In this document: piece by piece, positions 22,875-35,125 of the stretch | How positions within the stretch are numbered: the stretch's first letter is position 1 | Layout: each line of letters begins with the position of its first letter | DNA from: Chamaecyparis obtusa | Taxonomy: Eukaryota > Streptophyta > Pinopsida > Cupressales > Cupressaceae | Assembly (NCBI GenBank): GCA_027943335.1 | Contig: BSBK01001302.1 | Span: 2,367,501 to 2,431,500, forward strand | Reading direction: 5' to 3' | Length of the DNA: 64,000 nucleotides | Position numbers and translations under genes: made by a program | The notes under the pieces: generated by a model | The model's input: the letters and a program-made list of their open reading frames with translations, nothing else | What the model was told of the DNA's origin: nothing | Database searches by the model: none

Positions 22875-25800
22875 TTAGTGACTTGGTTGGATTTTTGGAT
22901 GTGCCTTTCAGAGCCTATCCACGATCTCATGTACCTCTTCAAAGTCTACCATCTTGATGCCTTTGAGGCGTTCTTGTTTCTTTTCCCAGAAGCTGACCAT
23001 TTCATTTACAAAACCCCTCATATCCTCTTCTTGGGCCAACATTTTTTGCATCTCCTCCTTCTAATAAAACATTTGTTGGAGGTCCTCCTTTGTCATGACT
23101 ACATTAAAGATATCAAGGTATTGATTTACAACATCTTTAATGGGATGCATTTTTTGCTCATCATCCTCATCGTACAAATCTAGGTCCAAACCTTCAAAAA
23201 ATTTGTGCATCTCTTCGACCCAAAGGATCCCTTCATCCCTCTTCTTATCTATCTTACTTAGGGATTTCTGATAAATTTTTGAAGCTTCAATGATATCCTT
23301 AATCCATTCTTCAAAATTGTCCAATTTTGATCCCTCATATATTTTCACTAAAACTTGGAAGTGTTGCTTCCTTATTATCACAAGCTCGTCAAGAGCCTTT
23401 TTCCACTTTAGGATCTTCTCTTCGAGGCCATCTTCTTCACACATCAAACCTACCAATTTGGTGATTTCCTTTAGAATACCCCTAAAGGGGCTCAAAATTT
23501 CCCTAAGAGTCATTTTGGAAAACTCCTCAAAATCAACCATCCAATCTAAACAAGCATGATTAAAATAATGTGGGACATCTATCAGCAACTCAATAGCACC
23601 CTTTCTTTCCAAAATAGCCTATAATGAGGCCTCACAGTTATTTGGGTTAATGGGACCCTCTATTTTAAGAATGAATTTCTTCATAGCCAGTGTTTTACTT
23701 CCTTCTCTTGTCGGATCTCCCAGGTCTACCTCCTCTAGTACATAGTCTTTAGGAGTGATTTCAGTGAAACTAATATTCATTGTAGGTACAACTACATGTG
23801 CCTTCCATCTACCCCCTGATCTTTTGTTACATATGATAGGGTCCTTGCCCAAGCATTGGATTCTGCTTGATGGAACATATGTCCAAGCACCACCATGTTT
23901 GTGTCTTCTTCATCTGTATATACTGTCACCTTTGGTTTTATTGCTTTTTTGAACTAGGTGGGTTTAGAGAAGGCATTGATTGGCTCATATGGTCTGACTA
24001 AGCTAGAAGTAGAAGCTCTGCATTCTAGCTCAGGTTCCATCTTTGTCTCCTCCTGTCTTACCTATTCTTCTCCTATCACTACTTATTCCTCCATCATATT
24101 CCGCTCCTCTCCTATTTTTGTCTTCTCTTCTCCTCCTATTTGTCCTTCCAACCCGTTCTTCTCTTCTGATTGAACCTTTTTAACTATGTCAGTCTCCTTT
24201 TCTATCCCTTGGGGTCCTTGCACAATAGTCTCTATATGAGAGGGTGGAGGAGTAGGGGTTGATGAAATAGGGTTCTATGCAGGAGGCGTGGGAGTAATAA
24301 GAGGGGTAGGTGAAGGCATTGGTATTTTTTTAGGAGGTGGAGTAGGCATGGGAATATGAGTAGGTGGAGGTTGTGATGGAGGATGACTAGTTTGAACTTG
24401 TGGTGGAAGTGGAGTGGTAGATGGTGGATTGGTTGGGATTTGTGGTGGAAGTGAAGTTGTAGATGGTGGTAGGACTAGTGCTTGAGATGGAGGTGGGACT
24501 GGAGATTATTGGGATGGAGGGATTGGAACTCCAATGTCCTCTTTAGAATTAACCCCCATAGAAGAGTCCTCAGATTCAATGGTCCCTTCTTGATCTTTGT
24601 CCACCGCTTCCTCGGCTAATTCTTGGGATTTTGGTTGAACCTCTTCTCCCAAATTATCTAAAGGATTGGTAGTTATGAACTACATTGGGAGGGATGAGAA
24701 TGAGAATGGGAATTTTTTCTCTGTGGAAGGCCCTTCTGCTTGGATTTTCTTAGTGTCTTTAAAACCAAAAAGACCCTCAAAGTTAGATGTGTCAAATTCA
24801 TCATAACCCAAAGCATCCATTAGGTTTACTTGCTCCCCTTGGGCTGCCTCTTCAACATCTATCTACACATTCTCTTCTTGCAACTTCCTTCTCTTCAATA
24901 ATCTTGTAGATCAAGTTCTTCTATTGAGAGGTATCTCATCCTCTTCATCTTCCTCACCTTCTTCATCTCCTTCCAGGATAGTCTCCATTTGAGAAGGTTT
25001 TGAGGATCTTTTCCTCTTATACACATGCCCTTTAATCACCCTGATATGCCTATGTATAGTTAGCTTCATCCTTGGTGCCTTCTTGGGTGCACCTAGTGGT
25101 TCTGGACTACTAGAAGATGGAGCATCTAGTGGTGATATGCTTCTAGTCATCTTGGTGTTTGGACATTTAGATCAAGGATTTTACCCATATGCAGTCAGGC
25201 GTTCATGTAGGTACACTATATCTAGCCTTGAGGGTGCAACCTCTTTGAATTGTGGCATCAACACTTTTTCCCCTTTCTTATTTTTCTCTTTTGAGGGTTG
25301 AGGTAGCTATTACTTCATAGGTACAGGGTCAATTTGAAACAGATAGGCAATCCATACTATTGTCACTTTGATGACATGTCGGGCCTTAAAGTTAATATCA
25401 TCTTTTTTATCCCTGTCCACCTTAGCATTGAGGATATCCTTGGTTTATATTTTGTCTTAGTTGTAAATAGGATCCAAGACATCTTCTAGATCAGCCTCTT
25501 TCATCTTTTGGGGTACATGCAGCAGTAGGGAACTCTGTGCCAGCTCTAGGCTCATCCAGTTGTAGTCATAGATTCTTAATTCACAGTCATTAGTGCATTT
25601 CATCCAATGATCCTCAATGTGAGGTTCATGCATATAGTGTCTTCCTATTATATGGTTGTAGGTGCCAATGGGGTCAAACTGGGTCCTGATTAGATTGAAG
25701 TTTTATAGTGGGTACTCATCCCACTCGAAAGATAAAGACTTACAAATCTTCATATCTTGCAAACAATGGGGGCCTGTCAAGATAGGGAAGTCCCAGAAAT

Positions 25801-26911
25801 ATTTCTTGTTATGCCTGATGTGCTCATGGGCATCTAACAATTGCTTGGCCATGTTAAGTAAAAAAATCCTATCTGAAGGATATCTTGGCAATTTTTTGGG
25901 AGTGAGGGTGCTCCCTTCCACCCTGATGTATGTGAAGGTTTTGAATTGGATATAAAATTCCCCTAGGGCCTTCACTTTGGAAGCAACCTCTTCTGACATC
26001 CTTTTGGTATAATCACCTTCAATTGAGCAGATGATGGAAAAAACAAAGGCATCGTTGACAATGCGATATTCCAAGCTATCTTCCATGAGATACTCTTTTT
26101 TGACCAATTGAGGATACACCATGAACAAAAAAGCATTCAGTTGACCAATGGCCCTAACCTTTACCAATCCTAGGGACACTTCCCTTGCATCTAGTAGATA
26201 CACAATGTATAAAGTCATGTAGAAGTGAGGGTCACTCTTAACCATGATCAATTGTTGGTCAAGGTTGTCACTTAGGATGGTTGCCCAGTCAAACCTAGCT
26301 TGTCCCTCCTTTCTCCTTTTGATGAGAAGGATCAGCCATGGCTCTAGATGAATTGATTTCTATAATCCATACACTTGGCTAATCATAGTGATGGCTTCTT
26401 GGATGTCTTCATTCATGTAGCCTCTCCTCATGTCTATTTTATCAAGCTTGTTCTTTGGTAGAGGTTGCATGAATTAATCACTATTTACAATTTCATGGGA
26501 TAGCTTGATATCTTTATTGTAGAAATTCATTCCTTTCCCCATTGAGAATCCATAGAATTTGTCTATCCCTTTTGGTAAGTGGGAGATGTCTTCAATATTA
26601 TCTGGTCGGAGATCCAATACCACCTCTCCCATATTTTTCTTTACCATCCTTTCATCTAGTACATAGTGGTTTTCCAGTGTGACTATCAAATCTGAAGAGA
26701 GGATGGACACAGGGTGTGCAACTGCATTCACTAGTGAACATTATACTAATGAAGTGCAGTCCTCAGATCTTCTTGTCAGCTGGGCACATTTCACCAAGTA
26801 GTCATTCCAGCTGACATTTCCAATGTTAGTGTCTATGATCTCAGAATGTAGGTTCCCCAACTTGGATGGTGTATGGTAACCCTTGAATTGGTACTTCATC
26901 ATAGGGGAGTT
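22875..26911 (-). pseudogene. LTR-embedded ORF of element A, 5' LTR copy (unknown protein)
   Basis: About 1346 codons read from NSPMMKYQFKGYH to a stop at 22875-22877, with scattered point stops and very few frame changes. The N-terminal 500 residues (26731-25703) are the best conserved: SWNDYLVKCAQ, VLDLRPDNIED, HFYMTLYIVYLLDARE, NDAFVFSIICSIEGDY, KKLPRYPSDRIFLL and WDFPILTGPH. A basic segment (KGHVYKRKRSSKPSQ), an acidic block, a long Pro-rich stretch (about 24540-24240) and a C-terminal helical part (23612-23061, KWKKALDELVIIRKQHFQVL) follow. No signal peptide, membrane segment, CCHC or polymerase motif was seen. Family not recognised. Confidence 0.82.
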
Positions 26912-28041
26912 TGTTATAAATAGGAATTACTAAGAGGTGGGGCTGAATCAGTATTTCACAAACTTTTACTTTTGCCCAATTATGGATATAAGAAATTAAC
27001 TTGAAGCTTGCATAAGAAACTAAACTAAGTAAACTGAATAATAAGCATATCAATAAAATAAATGAACTTGTAACACCATGTTTGTTCTCGAGGAAACCCT
27101 GGCCAAGGGAAAACCCTAGTGGGGATGATACCCACAACTGATCCATTAATCAAAAGTATCTGGTTAAGGATGTTGACCCTGTTAGGAGTCTATTACATAC
27201 ATATAGTTTCTTTATCTTGGTTAAAGGACTCTAGCCCTTGTTAGAAGCCTCAACCCTATTAGGATTTTCTATGACAAAACAAAATGTTTGCAAGATGAGC
27301 TCATTTCCCAAACATGCAATTTAAAATAATAGCTTTTGATACAAAGGTAAAATAGAAAACCTTTTACTATTGTTGAATAGCTTTCCTATTCTGATCTAGC
27401 TTTGTAGTCTCTTCACTTTCATATATAGTTCTTACTTTCTTTCTTCTTGCAATATACAACTTCGCATCATATATCAACTTATTAAAATTTTCTTTATGTA
27501 ACTTGTGTGTTATACATTTTGCATTACATAATACTTACATATATACAAGTTATTACAATAAATAACTTTCAGTCAGCTTACAATACTTTTACTCTTCTTA
27601 AAATATAAAATCAATTCATGTTGCCTTAGGGTAAACATCTAGGATGTCATCCCTAACTAGTCAAGTCATTATTTTGATTAAAAAAATATCCCTTAACTCA
27701 ATGTAATCATATTTTGTATTCTCCTCTGTTCAGGTCGGCTCAACATTGTCTCTATAAATCTTTAATATCTTCTTTTGTACATGCCATATAGACTTGCACT
27801 CTCATATGTGGATTTTATATACATAGAATGATCCATGTTCAAGTGTGCATGCACTGAACCTTCTTCTATGAATGTCGCTTATCAAAACTATCTCCGATTA
27901 AACTCGTAAACATTGTTGTACTTAGACAATTTTCTAATGCACTCATACAAAATTGCTTCCTTCGATTATGCTATCTTCATTTTGAGTATATGTTTCCATA
28001 ATGACAACATTCTAATATCCTACTTAGCCAAATTTCCAACA
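26912..28041 (-). repeat. Element D 3' LTR
   Basis: The 1130-bp repeat on the plus strand begins TGTTATAAATAGG and ends AATTTCCAACA. Its first about 470 bp align with 59335-59805. It contains GTGGGGATGATACCCAC and C/T-rich ends shared with C and with Copia B. Confidence 0.9.
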
Positions 28042-28249
28042 ATCTCCTCCTTTGTCATTGGTGGCAACATATGGGAAAATTGGCTAAGTCCCAAAAAACT
28101 TAAATTACAAAAATTGTGGCCATTACAAAATGTGGATCTATATGTCTATACATATCTACTTATTTCTCCAAAAAATTGATACTCCTCGAAAGAGTATACT
28201 TCATACAATACTGCATATCTATATCTTCTATATACATACAATTTTCATA
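28042..28249 (-). other. Element D polypurine tract and 3' untranslated segment
   Basis: The minus strand reads CAAAGGAGGAGAT directly before the 3' LTR (28042-28054). A second, stronger-looking purine run, GTCAAAGGGGGAGT, lies at 28257-28270 at the end of ORF2. Confidence 0.8.
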
Positions 28250-31200
28250 CTATACTACTCCCCCTTTGACAACAATGACAAAGGTGTCAATTCTATAAGT
28301 ATGAAAAAATGATTTTACCTCATGATCTGAATATTGCAAGGTCAGAAGGCTTGCAACACAATCTACAAAATTAGCTTTCAGATTCTCTATTTCCTTATCC
28401 CATGTCTTCTTTACTGAGTGTGAAATACTTAGTAATGCACACAGGCCAAAGGATTTTATTTCAACTTCCTTCAGATTATCATATGCAAATTTTTCATAAG
28501 ATGTCTTTGATGAAAGACATTCTTCTAGTTGATTCTCTGTAATACTGATCTTTAGTAATAAATTCTCTCTGAGTAGAGAAAATCTCTTCTCCTTTTCATC
28601 CTTCACAAGTCTCATGTCATCATATATTTTTCTTATTTTTCTCTCAATATCTATGATCTTTGTATTAGGGCTCTGCAAGTCATTTACTGTCACTTGTAGT
28701 TCCACTTCTTTGTTCTTCAACTTCTTTGATATTTTAGATGTGTGGCTATGGGATTGTGTACACTGAATGTACAATGATTTTCCTCTCTCTAAACATCTTC
28801 TCAATTCTTTTATACATACATCCAAGTTATCTTAATCATTTCTGATATTTTTGCATACAACTTGAAATACTTGTGCATCATGGGCTGTTTGGGCTTTGAC
28901 TACTGCAATGTCTGATAAATTTGTAAACTCCATGTCAAAATCTTTCATAACTTATTTTTCTTTTTCTTGGGGATCAGCCTCACTAACCTGACTCGATATA
29001 ATGCTTTGAATTTTACCGGTTACCTCAAGTAGTGCTCCTTCCAAGCTTTTTACCTTTTTGTTCTTTCCAATTATTTTATTCAGAGATGAGATCAACTCTA
29101 TTTGATCATCATCATCAACTTCTTGTCCTAAGCTTGCAAACACTGATTCAATGGGTGGTCTCTGTGATGCTTCTGATGTGTCCTTTGATTTAGAAATAAT
29201 TACTAACTGTTCATGTTGCACTGCATGCTCTTCTTCTGCTACTTTAGTTTAAATTTCTTCTTTTTATTCTTCCTTCCTTGTCTCTACCATTTCTTCCTTA
29301 TTTTCTGCTACATATTTTTTGTCATTAATTTTTCTCAAATTTCTAACATCGGCTCCTTGGTCATTGAATGGGTTCTCTTCATTGTCTAAGGTGATATTTG
29401 TGCCTTCAACATTCATAGATTCATCTATAATTTTGATGGAAGGTGGCATAGCTGGTGATGATTCAATTTGTTGTTCTACTTCAACTGCTTGATCAGATTC
29501 ACTGAATAACTCTTTTGATCCAGAGGTCATTACCTTTACAACTACTTCCTCTGTTTCTTTTTTTTTATCTCATCATTTTCCTCCCATTATCAATATTGTC
29601 CTTCTCTTCCTTCTCAAATGAATACTTAGGTTCTTCATTATTTCTTCAAAATTATTTTGGTCTTTGATTTCATAGAGTTCTCTCACAAATCTTTCTCTTA
29701 TTCCTTTATCTTCTTTAATAGCTCTCTTCTTTCTGTTTAACAATTTCTCATATAGATTGTCATGGATCTTGCTTTTGATGTATTCAAATTTCTTGTCTGC
29801 AAGGATCATATGTCTAACAACTGCATTTTCCAGGTTTAACTTCTCAAAGTTATCATACATCTCATAATACTTGTTCAACTTGGTGAAATCCCCTTCATTT
29901 ATGATCAAAGGGTTTACTTTGTCTATTTTAAGCTTCCATTTCTTTTTGTTGCTACCTACCTCTTCATCTATCTGTGGTTTAACTAATGGTGTCTTTACTC
30001 TTTGCACTGGTGGAAATATAATCTTTTGTCTTTTACCTGGTCCACTTGCCATCTCTTTCACTCTCTTAGTCGGTGTGGTGGAGGAGGATCTTTTGGATTT
30101 CCTCACTTCTGGTACTTCCACTTCTTCAATCTTTATATCAATATCCTGGATTTCTTTAGTAGGGGCTACATGAGATGCCAAGGGTGGAACTGATAATATT
30201 TCCTTATGTCCAATGTCCCTAATTATTTTTGCTATCTGCTTTGCAATATCAAACTCATGCTCAGTCATACATGTATCCTTTGATATTTTATTGATAGTAC
30301 TGTCAAATCTCTTCTTTTCTATTTTTTGTACATGTGATGTTTGTGCTAAATTAAAGTTCTCTTCATGTGTCTCAAATCTAAGACTCTTTGCATCCAAATT
30401 ACTCTTAAGTAATCTACTCACATAACCTTCAATTACTACTTATGAAACCTCATACTCAAGAGGATCTACAAATTCTACTCTTGGCTCAATTGCTTCAATG
30501 TAAGTAAAGTCTGTGTCAACAAAGAAGCATATCTCTTCTTTATAATTTTCCACAATAGATGGTGGAATCCTTGATCTTTTCCTCATTTCATTCTGAAAGG
30601 TCTTCATTACTAAAGTAGCACTCTCATTCACTTTATTAATAGGGTGTCTCAAATATACTTTGTTAATCTTGTCCATTGTAATTTTGTTATCATTCCAATC
30701 AATTCCTATAGTATATGGGAATCTTCTTAACAAATGGAAAAATATGTAGGTGATCAAGGATGAGAATCTAAACTATGAATTCTTAGTCTTTCTGATCTTC
30801 TCAAGATTTTCAGTCTACTTTATTCTCAAAATCTCACACATTTCTACTTCTACTTTCTCTACACACATAAGATAAGCTACATGTACCATGCCAACTGCCA
30901 TGTCATCTTCTCTTGAGCTCACACAAAATTTTGAAGTCAATATTTTACACACATACCTAGCATCATCTTGTTCAATCTTACTTATAACAATTCCTCTTCC
31001 ATTGTATGAAGAATTGGTGTTGTCTAACATTGTTTTCTTAACATTCTTTTCATTCAAATGAATCACTCCTGACTTAGATAATACTATTACCTCATGAATA
31101 AGGTTTGTGGTGATGTCTATGACTCTATCATCTAACCAAAACTTTCCATTATGAATTCTGCTCAATATTATCTTGGTCCATTCATCATTCAGAAACTCAT

Positions 31201-31543
31201 AGTGAAGTGTATACTTGATAATATCTATTTCACTCAAATGCTCAAACCCTTCTTTGTAGGACATGTCTTGTTTGTAATTCTTATCATACTCCATGATTAG
31301 GCTACCATCTCCTATAGTCTCAAACTTACATTTCAGATATCCCTTCACATCTTCTAAATGTAAAACTCCATTTGGAACAGTTGACAATGCCAAATTAGGG
31401 TCTTCTTCTAAGGGTTCTATAGGTTCCTTCTTCATCTTAGGTATAGTTGAATCTCTGATATTGTGAACTAGTGATTCATCCATGATTCTATTAAAATACA
31501 ACTTCTTTGATAGTGAATACTTAGTAAAATACCTCAGAATCAT
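28250..31543 (-). pseudogene. Element D ORF2, about 1098-codon unknown protein, point stops only
   Basis: One minus-strand frame from 31543 (or MDESLVHNIRD at 31483) to a stop at 28250, no frameshift, about six to eight point stops. The first 242 residues are open: PNGVLHLEDVKGYLKCKFE, EWTKIILSRIHNGKFWLDD near residue 120-138. A basic patch (RKSKRSSSTTPTKRVKE) falls near residue 480, as in C ORF2. The C-terminal 190 residues (28825-28250) are helical and Lys/Glu-rich, like the coiled-coil tail of C ORF2. Sequence identity with C is low outside the N-terminal motif, but the architecture is the same. Function unknown. Confidence 0.87.
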
Positions 31544-32080
31544 GATTTAGGGCTTTATGAAGATCTAACAAGAAATCTATCTCCAAATCCTGCAAACTGC
31601 TCTTAATCTCCATTGGCTAGCTCTCTATATAACTTTTAATCACTTGAATTATCAACTAATATCAATCATCTACTTTTATCCTTCAAATCTTTCAAGATAC
31701 TGGCATCGCATTAAATTTATTTACTGCTTCATGCCAAAAAGTTGTTCTTGTTTACCTACACAACTTCATTCTTTTTGTGTACTCGCATACATGTTCATAA
31801 ATTGATGCACTCTTAACCATAGCTTCATCATATCATATAATAGCTCATATTAACTTCACAAAAATTAATTCAATCTATTCTAACTTCTACATTATTCTGA
31901 TGCCTTACTCTAATACATAGTCCATGAAATAAATGCTTAATTTCTTTGAGATGAATTAGGAAATGACTCACACTTGCTCTCAGGTACTTCACCTATCTGA
32001 TTTCCTAGTATACTGAGTGTTCTCTCTTGATCTATGGTGTTAAAAAACTCAACTTCTTCCAAGTTACTGTAGTATTCTTT
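31544..32080 (-). other. Element D spacer between ORF1 and ORF2
   Basis: About 540 bp without a convincing frame, equivalent in position to the 553-bp spacer of element C. No motif recognised. Confidence 0.5.
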
Positions 32081-32225
32081 CTAACTATTCTTTGTGCTCA
32101 CATTTCTCCTTGTGTACTTTCTAGCATTAGGGTTTCTCATGTTGTTCATTTTGCAAAATCTCATTATGTGTCCAATCTTGTTGCATCTATAACATACAAC
32201 TCTATTCCTTTTTTTCATGTCTCCA
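32081..32225 (-). pseudogene. Element D ORF1, C-terminal segment with CCHC knuckle
   Basis: The minus strand reads MKKRNRVVCYRCNKIGHIMR then FC, a clean CCHC knuckle, and runs to a stop at 32081. It is the last part of ORF1; upstream it is interrupted by element E (TSD CTCCA at 32221-32225). Confidence 0.85.
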
Positions 32226-33131
32226 TGACACCACCAAGGGATGGTGGATCCAATTAAGGATAGTCCAAACCTTGCAACTTCAGAATTAGACAGTGGAATA
32301 CTCAACACAAAAATTATTTCAAAGTAATTTTCATTAACATGCCTAGCTCTAAGGCCTTCTAGGTTAGGGCCAATTACAATCAGAAACAATTTCTTCAAGA
32401 TCACAAGATCCAATACAACCTTAGCTAGTTCAGTTCTAAAATAATCAGTAACTGATGGAAACCCTAAGGCAAATCTAAACTTGAGCTCGTAAGCCTCCAA
32501 GCAATCTCCTTGTCTCCAAGTGTGGAAACCAGTAGCTCTACAACTAAAAACTATCAGATAACAATCTGATCTGCAAGATCATGTAGGATATTTTGCACAA
32601 CTTCACCAACTCCATCTTTTCAAGCACATCCAAACTGATGTCTATTTTGATGTTGATAATTGATTTCCTAAACAACTACCCAAACACCCCTTAAATACTA
32701 ATCATCAGCCACAAGTTGACTGGATGAAACCCTTAACTCCTACAAACAAATATTAAATGCCATACAATTTGGCTTCCAAATTGCCTTACAAACATTTAAT
32801 TCAACATGTCAGCCTATAATAATAGCTACCAACAATAAATGCACCAATTTGGCCTAAAAAATCACACAGAACTCTAGTAGGTAAACTAGAACTACCGAGC
32901 AACAGTGAATTAACCAAGCATGCCAAGCATCTCCAAGCACCAGTGTTGACCAAGCACTGTAGGCATTGTTGAGTAACACTTTCGCCGAGTGCCAAAGATT
33001 ACCAAGTTCCTTTAGTGACCAAGCTTCCTTCAATGACCAAGACCATTGGCCAAGACTGCAACCGAGTAACACTAGCCAAATAACAAACCACCCATGTAGT
33101 TTCACCGAGGACCAAGAATGCCCCTACATCA
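32226..33131 (-). repeat. Element E 3' LTR
   Basis: The 906-bp repeat on the plus strand begins TGACACCACCAAGG and ends CCCCTACATCA. It pairs with 35126-36012. Confidence 0.93.
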
Positions 33132-33203
33132 GACACCCCAGGCTGGAAAATATGTTCATATGTGAGAAGAACATATTCTAGGATTCAACACATAAATCTT
33201 GAA

Positions 33204-33870
33204 CTAGTTCTTCATATACAAGTCCCCCATCTTCTCATCTTGCATACTCTTCCACTTCATCTTTCTCTGTCTTTTCAAGTCTTTTCTTGACAACACACAG
33301 GTCTGTTCTCCAAATAGATCATTCATTTTCTCTGGATCCACCAAATCAACTGAGCTACTGATACTCAGGCTTCTCCTATCAAGCATTGTATCCAACAAAG
33401 GCATCAGGGAAAACTTCATATCATCCTTCTCAACAGTAAACACATTCTTCACACAATCATACATAGCTCTGCAATCAAATTGCCAAGGTCTACCAAGCAA
33501 TATATGATGACTATTCATCTCCACAATGTCACATAACACAAGATCATTATACTAGCCAATCTAAACATCAATGAAGCATTGTTCTCTAACTTCCAGAGCA
33601 TGATCATCTTGCAACCAGCCAATCCTATAAGGATGTGGATGTCTCATTCTATTCAAACCAAGTTTCTACACCATGTTCTTAGCAATAAGGTTATCAGTAC
33701 TACCACTATCAACAATCACATCATAGATTTTTACCTTTAGACTTGCATTAGATTCTAAACAAGTTGTTCCTTTGACAAGGTTCCTCCTTTGTACCGAGCA
33801 ATGTTCGCTGAAGTAGCAAGTTCTTTGATTCAGGTTCATTCTGAATGTTCTCATTCACCATAGGAGTTCA
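33204..33870 (-). pseudogene. Element E aspartic protease
   Basis: YDVIVDSGSTDNLIAKNMV (near 33854-33666) carries the D-S-G catalytic triad of retroelement proteases; NSHHILLGRPWQFDCRA (33539 region) is the conserved ILLGRPW block before the C-terminal helix. A basic tail (RKDLKRQRKMKWKSMQDEK) ends at 33204. At least one frameshift or stop separates the two blocks. It matches Ty3/gypsy proteases, not Copia. Confidence 0.88.
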
Positions 33871-33879
33871 TTGGCCACC

Positions 33880-34876
33880 AAGCTTCTTCTTTTTACACTC
33901 AAAAGAATGCTGTCCTTCCTCTCCATAGTTATAGCAAGTACCCTTAAAGATAACTCTACCTATCTTCTTCTTCGGTTCTATAGGTTTCTATTCATCTTCT
34001 ACATCAGTCAGTTTATCCTTCACCAAGTGATCAATCTTCTCCTTCCCTTAGGAGTTACCATGTTGTTTTCTTTTCAACTTCTCTTCTACCTTCAAAGCAT
34101 ACTGATAAGCATCTTCAAAAAAATCAATCTTCAGCATACCAAGCTCATCCTGAATATTGAATCTTAGACCATTTATATACCGAGATACCTTTTCCTTACC
34201 AAGTTCTCTATGTCCAGACCGAATAGTAAGTTTGTAGAACTCCTCGATATAATCCTCAATAGATAGATCCTTCTATTTCAGATTTTGCAACTCTTAAATA
34301 ATTCTAGCTCATAGTCAGCAGGTATGAACTTAGCTTTCAACTTTCTCACCATCAACCTCCACTGATTGATCTTTGTTTCACCTTCATCTTCTCTATCTCT
34401 TTGTAGTTCTTTCCACCAAAGAGTAGCATGTCCTTTCAACTTAGTTGTGCCAATCTCACTTGAAGAGGATCTTCAATTTCTTCTAGCTCAAATAAATCTT
34501 CAAGGTCACCAATCCAATCAATCAAATTTCCAGGTTTCAAGGTACCAGAGATAGTAGAAACTTCAATTCGGTAACTATTACTTAACTGAGCTCTAGATCT
34601 ATGTAACCGAGCAATTTTGTCTTCACTAGATCTATCCCTTCAGTCATCACCACTAGATCCAACAGCTTCAAATTCATCAGTAGCTTCCTCATAACCATCC
34701 TCAGTACCAATATTCCAAGGTACACCAACAATAGCTCTCATGATCTCAATGACCATGTCATTCATCATCAGCTCCATCTCGAATCTAAAATCTAATTTCA
34801 CCTTCTCTGTAATTTGAGATTCCATAGTATGATAGAGATCAGCAATAACTCTAGGGTCCAATCTTCTCGGAGGCAT
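33880..34876 (-). pseudogene. Element E gag (Ty3/gypsy type)
   Basis: MPPRRLDPRVIADLYHTMES starts at 34876. A Glu/Asp-rich linker and the gag core follow: GTLKPGNLIDWIGDLEDLFE, then WRLMVRKLKAKFIPADYELE in frame-shifted pieces, and a degraded CCHC-like block near 33900. A TGA at about 34638 (probably from CGA) and later frameshifts break it. The gag core (retrotrans_gag type) binds and packages element RNA. Confidence 0.8.
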
Positions 34877-35111
34877 CCTTAAAGATAAGAGAAACCCTTT
34901 GCAAAAAACCCTACATTGATCACCTTGTGACAATCTCCAAGTTGTATACAAGTCAGATCACAACCTGCAACCTTGCAAACAACTAGGGCACAATTCCGCA
35001 AGTTCAGTGCCATGGATCTGCAACTAAGATCATACGATCTCCTCACCAACAAGATAAATTTCACAGGAATAACCCTTGCAAGATCAATCTTCACTCCACA
35101 AGATCAACTCT

Positions 35112-35123
35112 ACTCTGATACCA
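35112..35123 (-). other. Element E primer-binding site (initiator Met tRNA type)
   Basis: TGGTATCAGAGT on the minus strand, two bases inside the 5' LTR. Confidence 0.92.
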
Positions 35124-35125
35124 CC

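Larger units (their letters stand above)
1..26911 (-). mobile_element. Element A: giant-LTR Tat-like Ty3/gypsy retrotransposon, host of the nest, interrupted and incomplete
   Basis: Read on the minus strand, A runs 5' LTR (21475-26911, cut at D), primer site (21455-21470), gag (21102-21454 continuing at 12746), protease, extra RNase H, start of reverse transcriptase, then 3' LTR (8953-7306, continuing 395-1 and off the window). It is the same family as F and matches it segment by segment. B, C and D are inserted in it; B and C removed with their TSDs restore continuity. Integrase, gypsy RNase H and most of reverse transcriptase are deleted: the RT frame abuts the 3' LTR at about 8953. The beginning of the 5' LTR, expected beyond D, is not found after 59805. 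Confidence 0.85.
21475..26911 (-). repeat. Element A 5' LTR (proximal 5.4 kb; beginning lost at element D)
   Basis: On the minus strand this is the LTR-embedded ORF (26911-22875) followed by 1.4 kb of non-coding LTR ending in AATTA at 21475. It aligns with 37.6-43.79 kb and 52.6-58.75 kb in F. D is inserted at 26911/26912, seven codons into the ORF. Confidence 0.85.
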
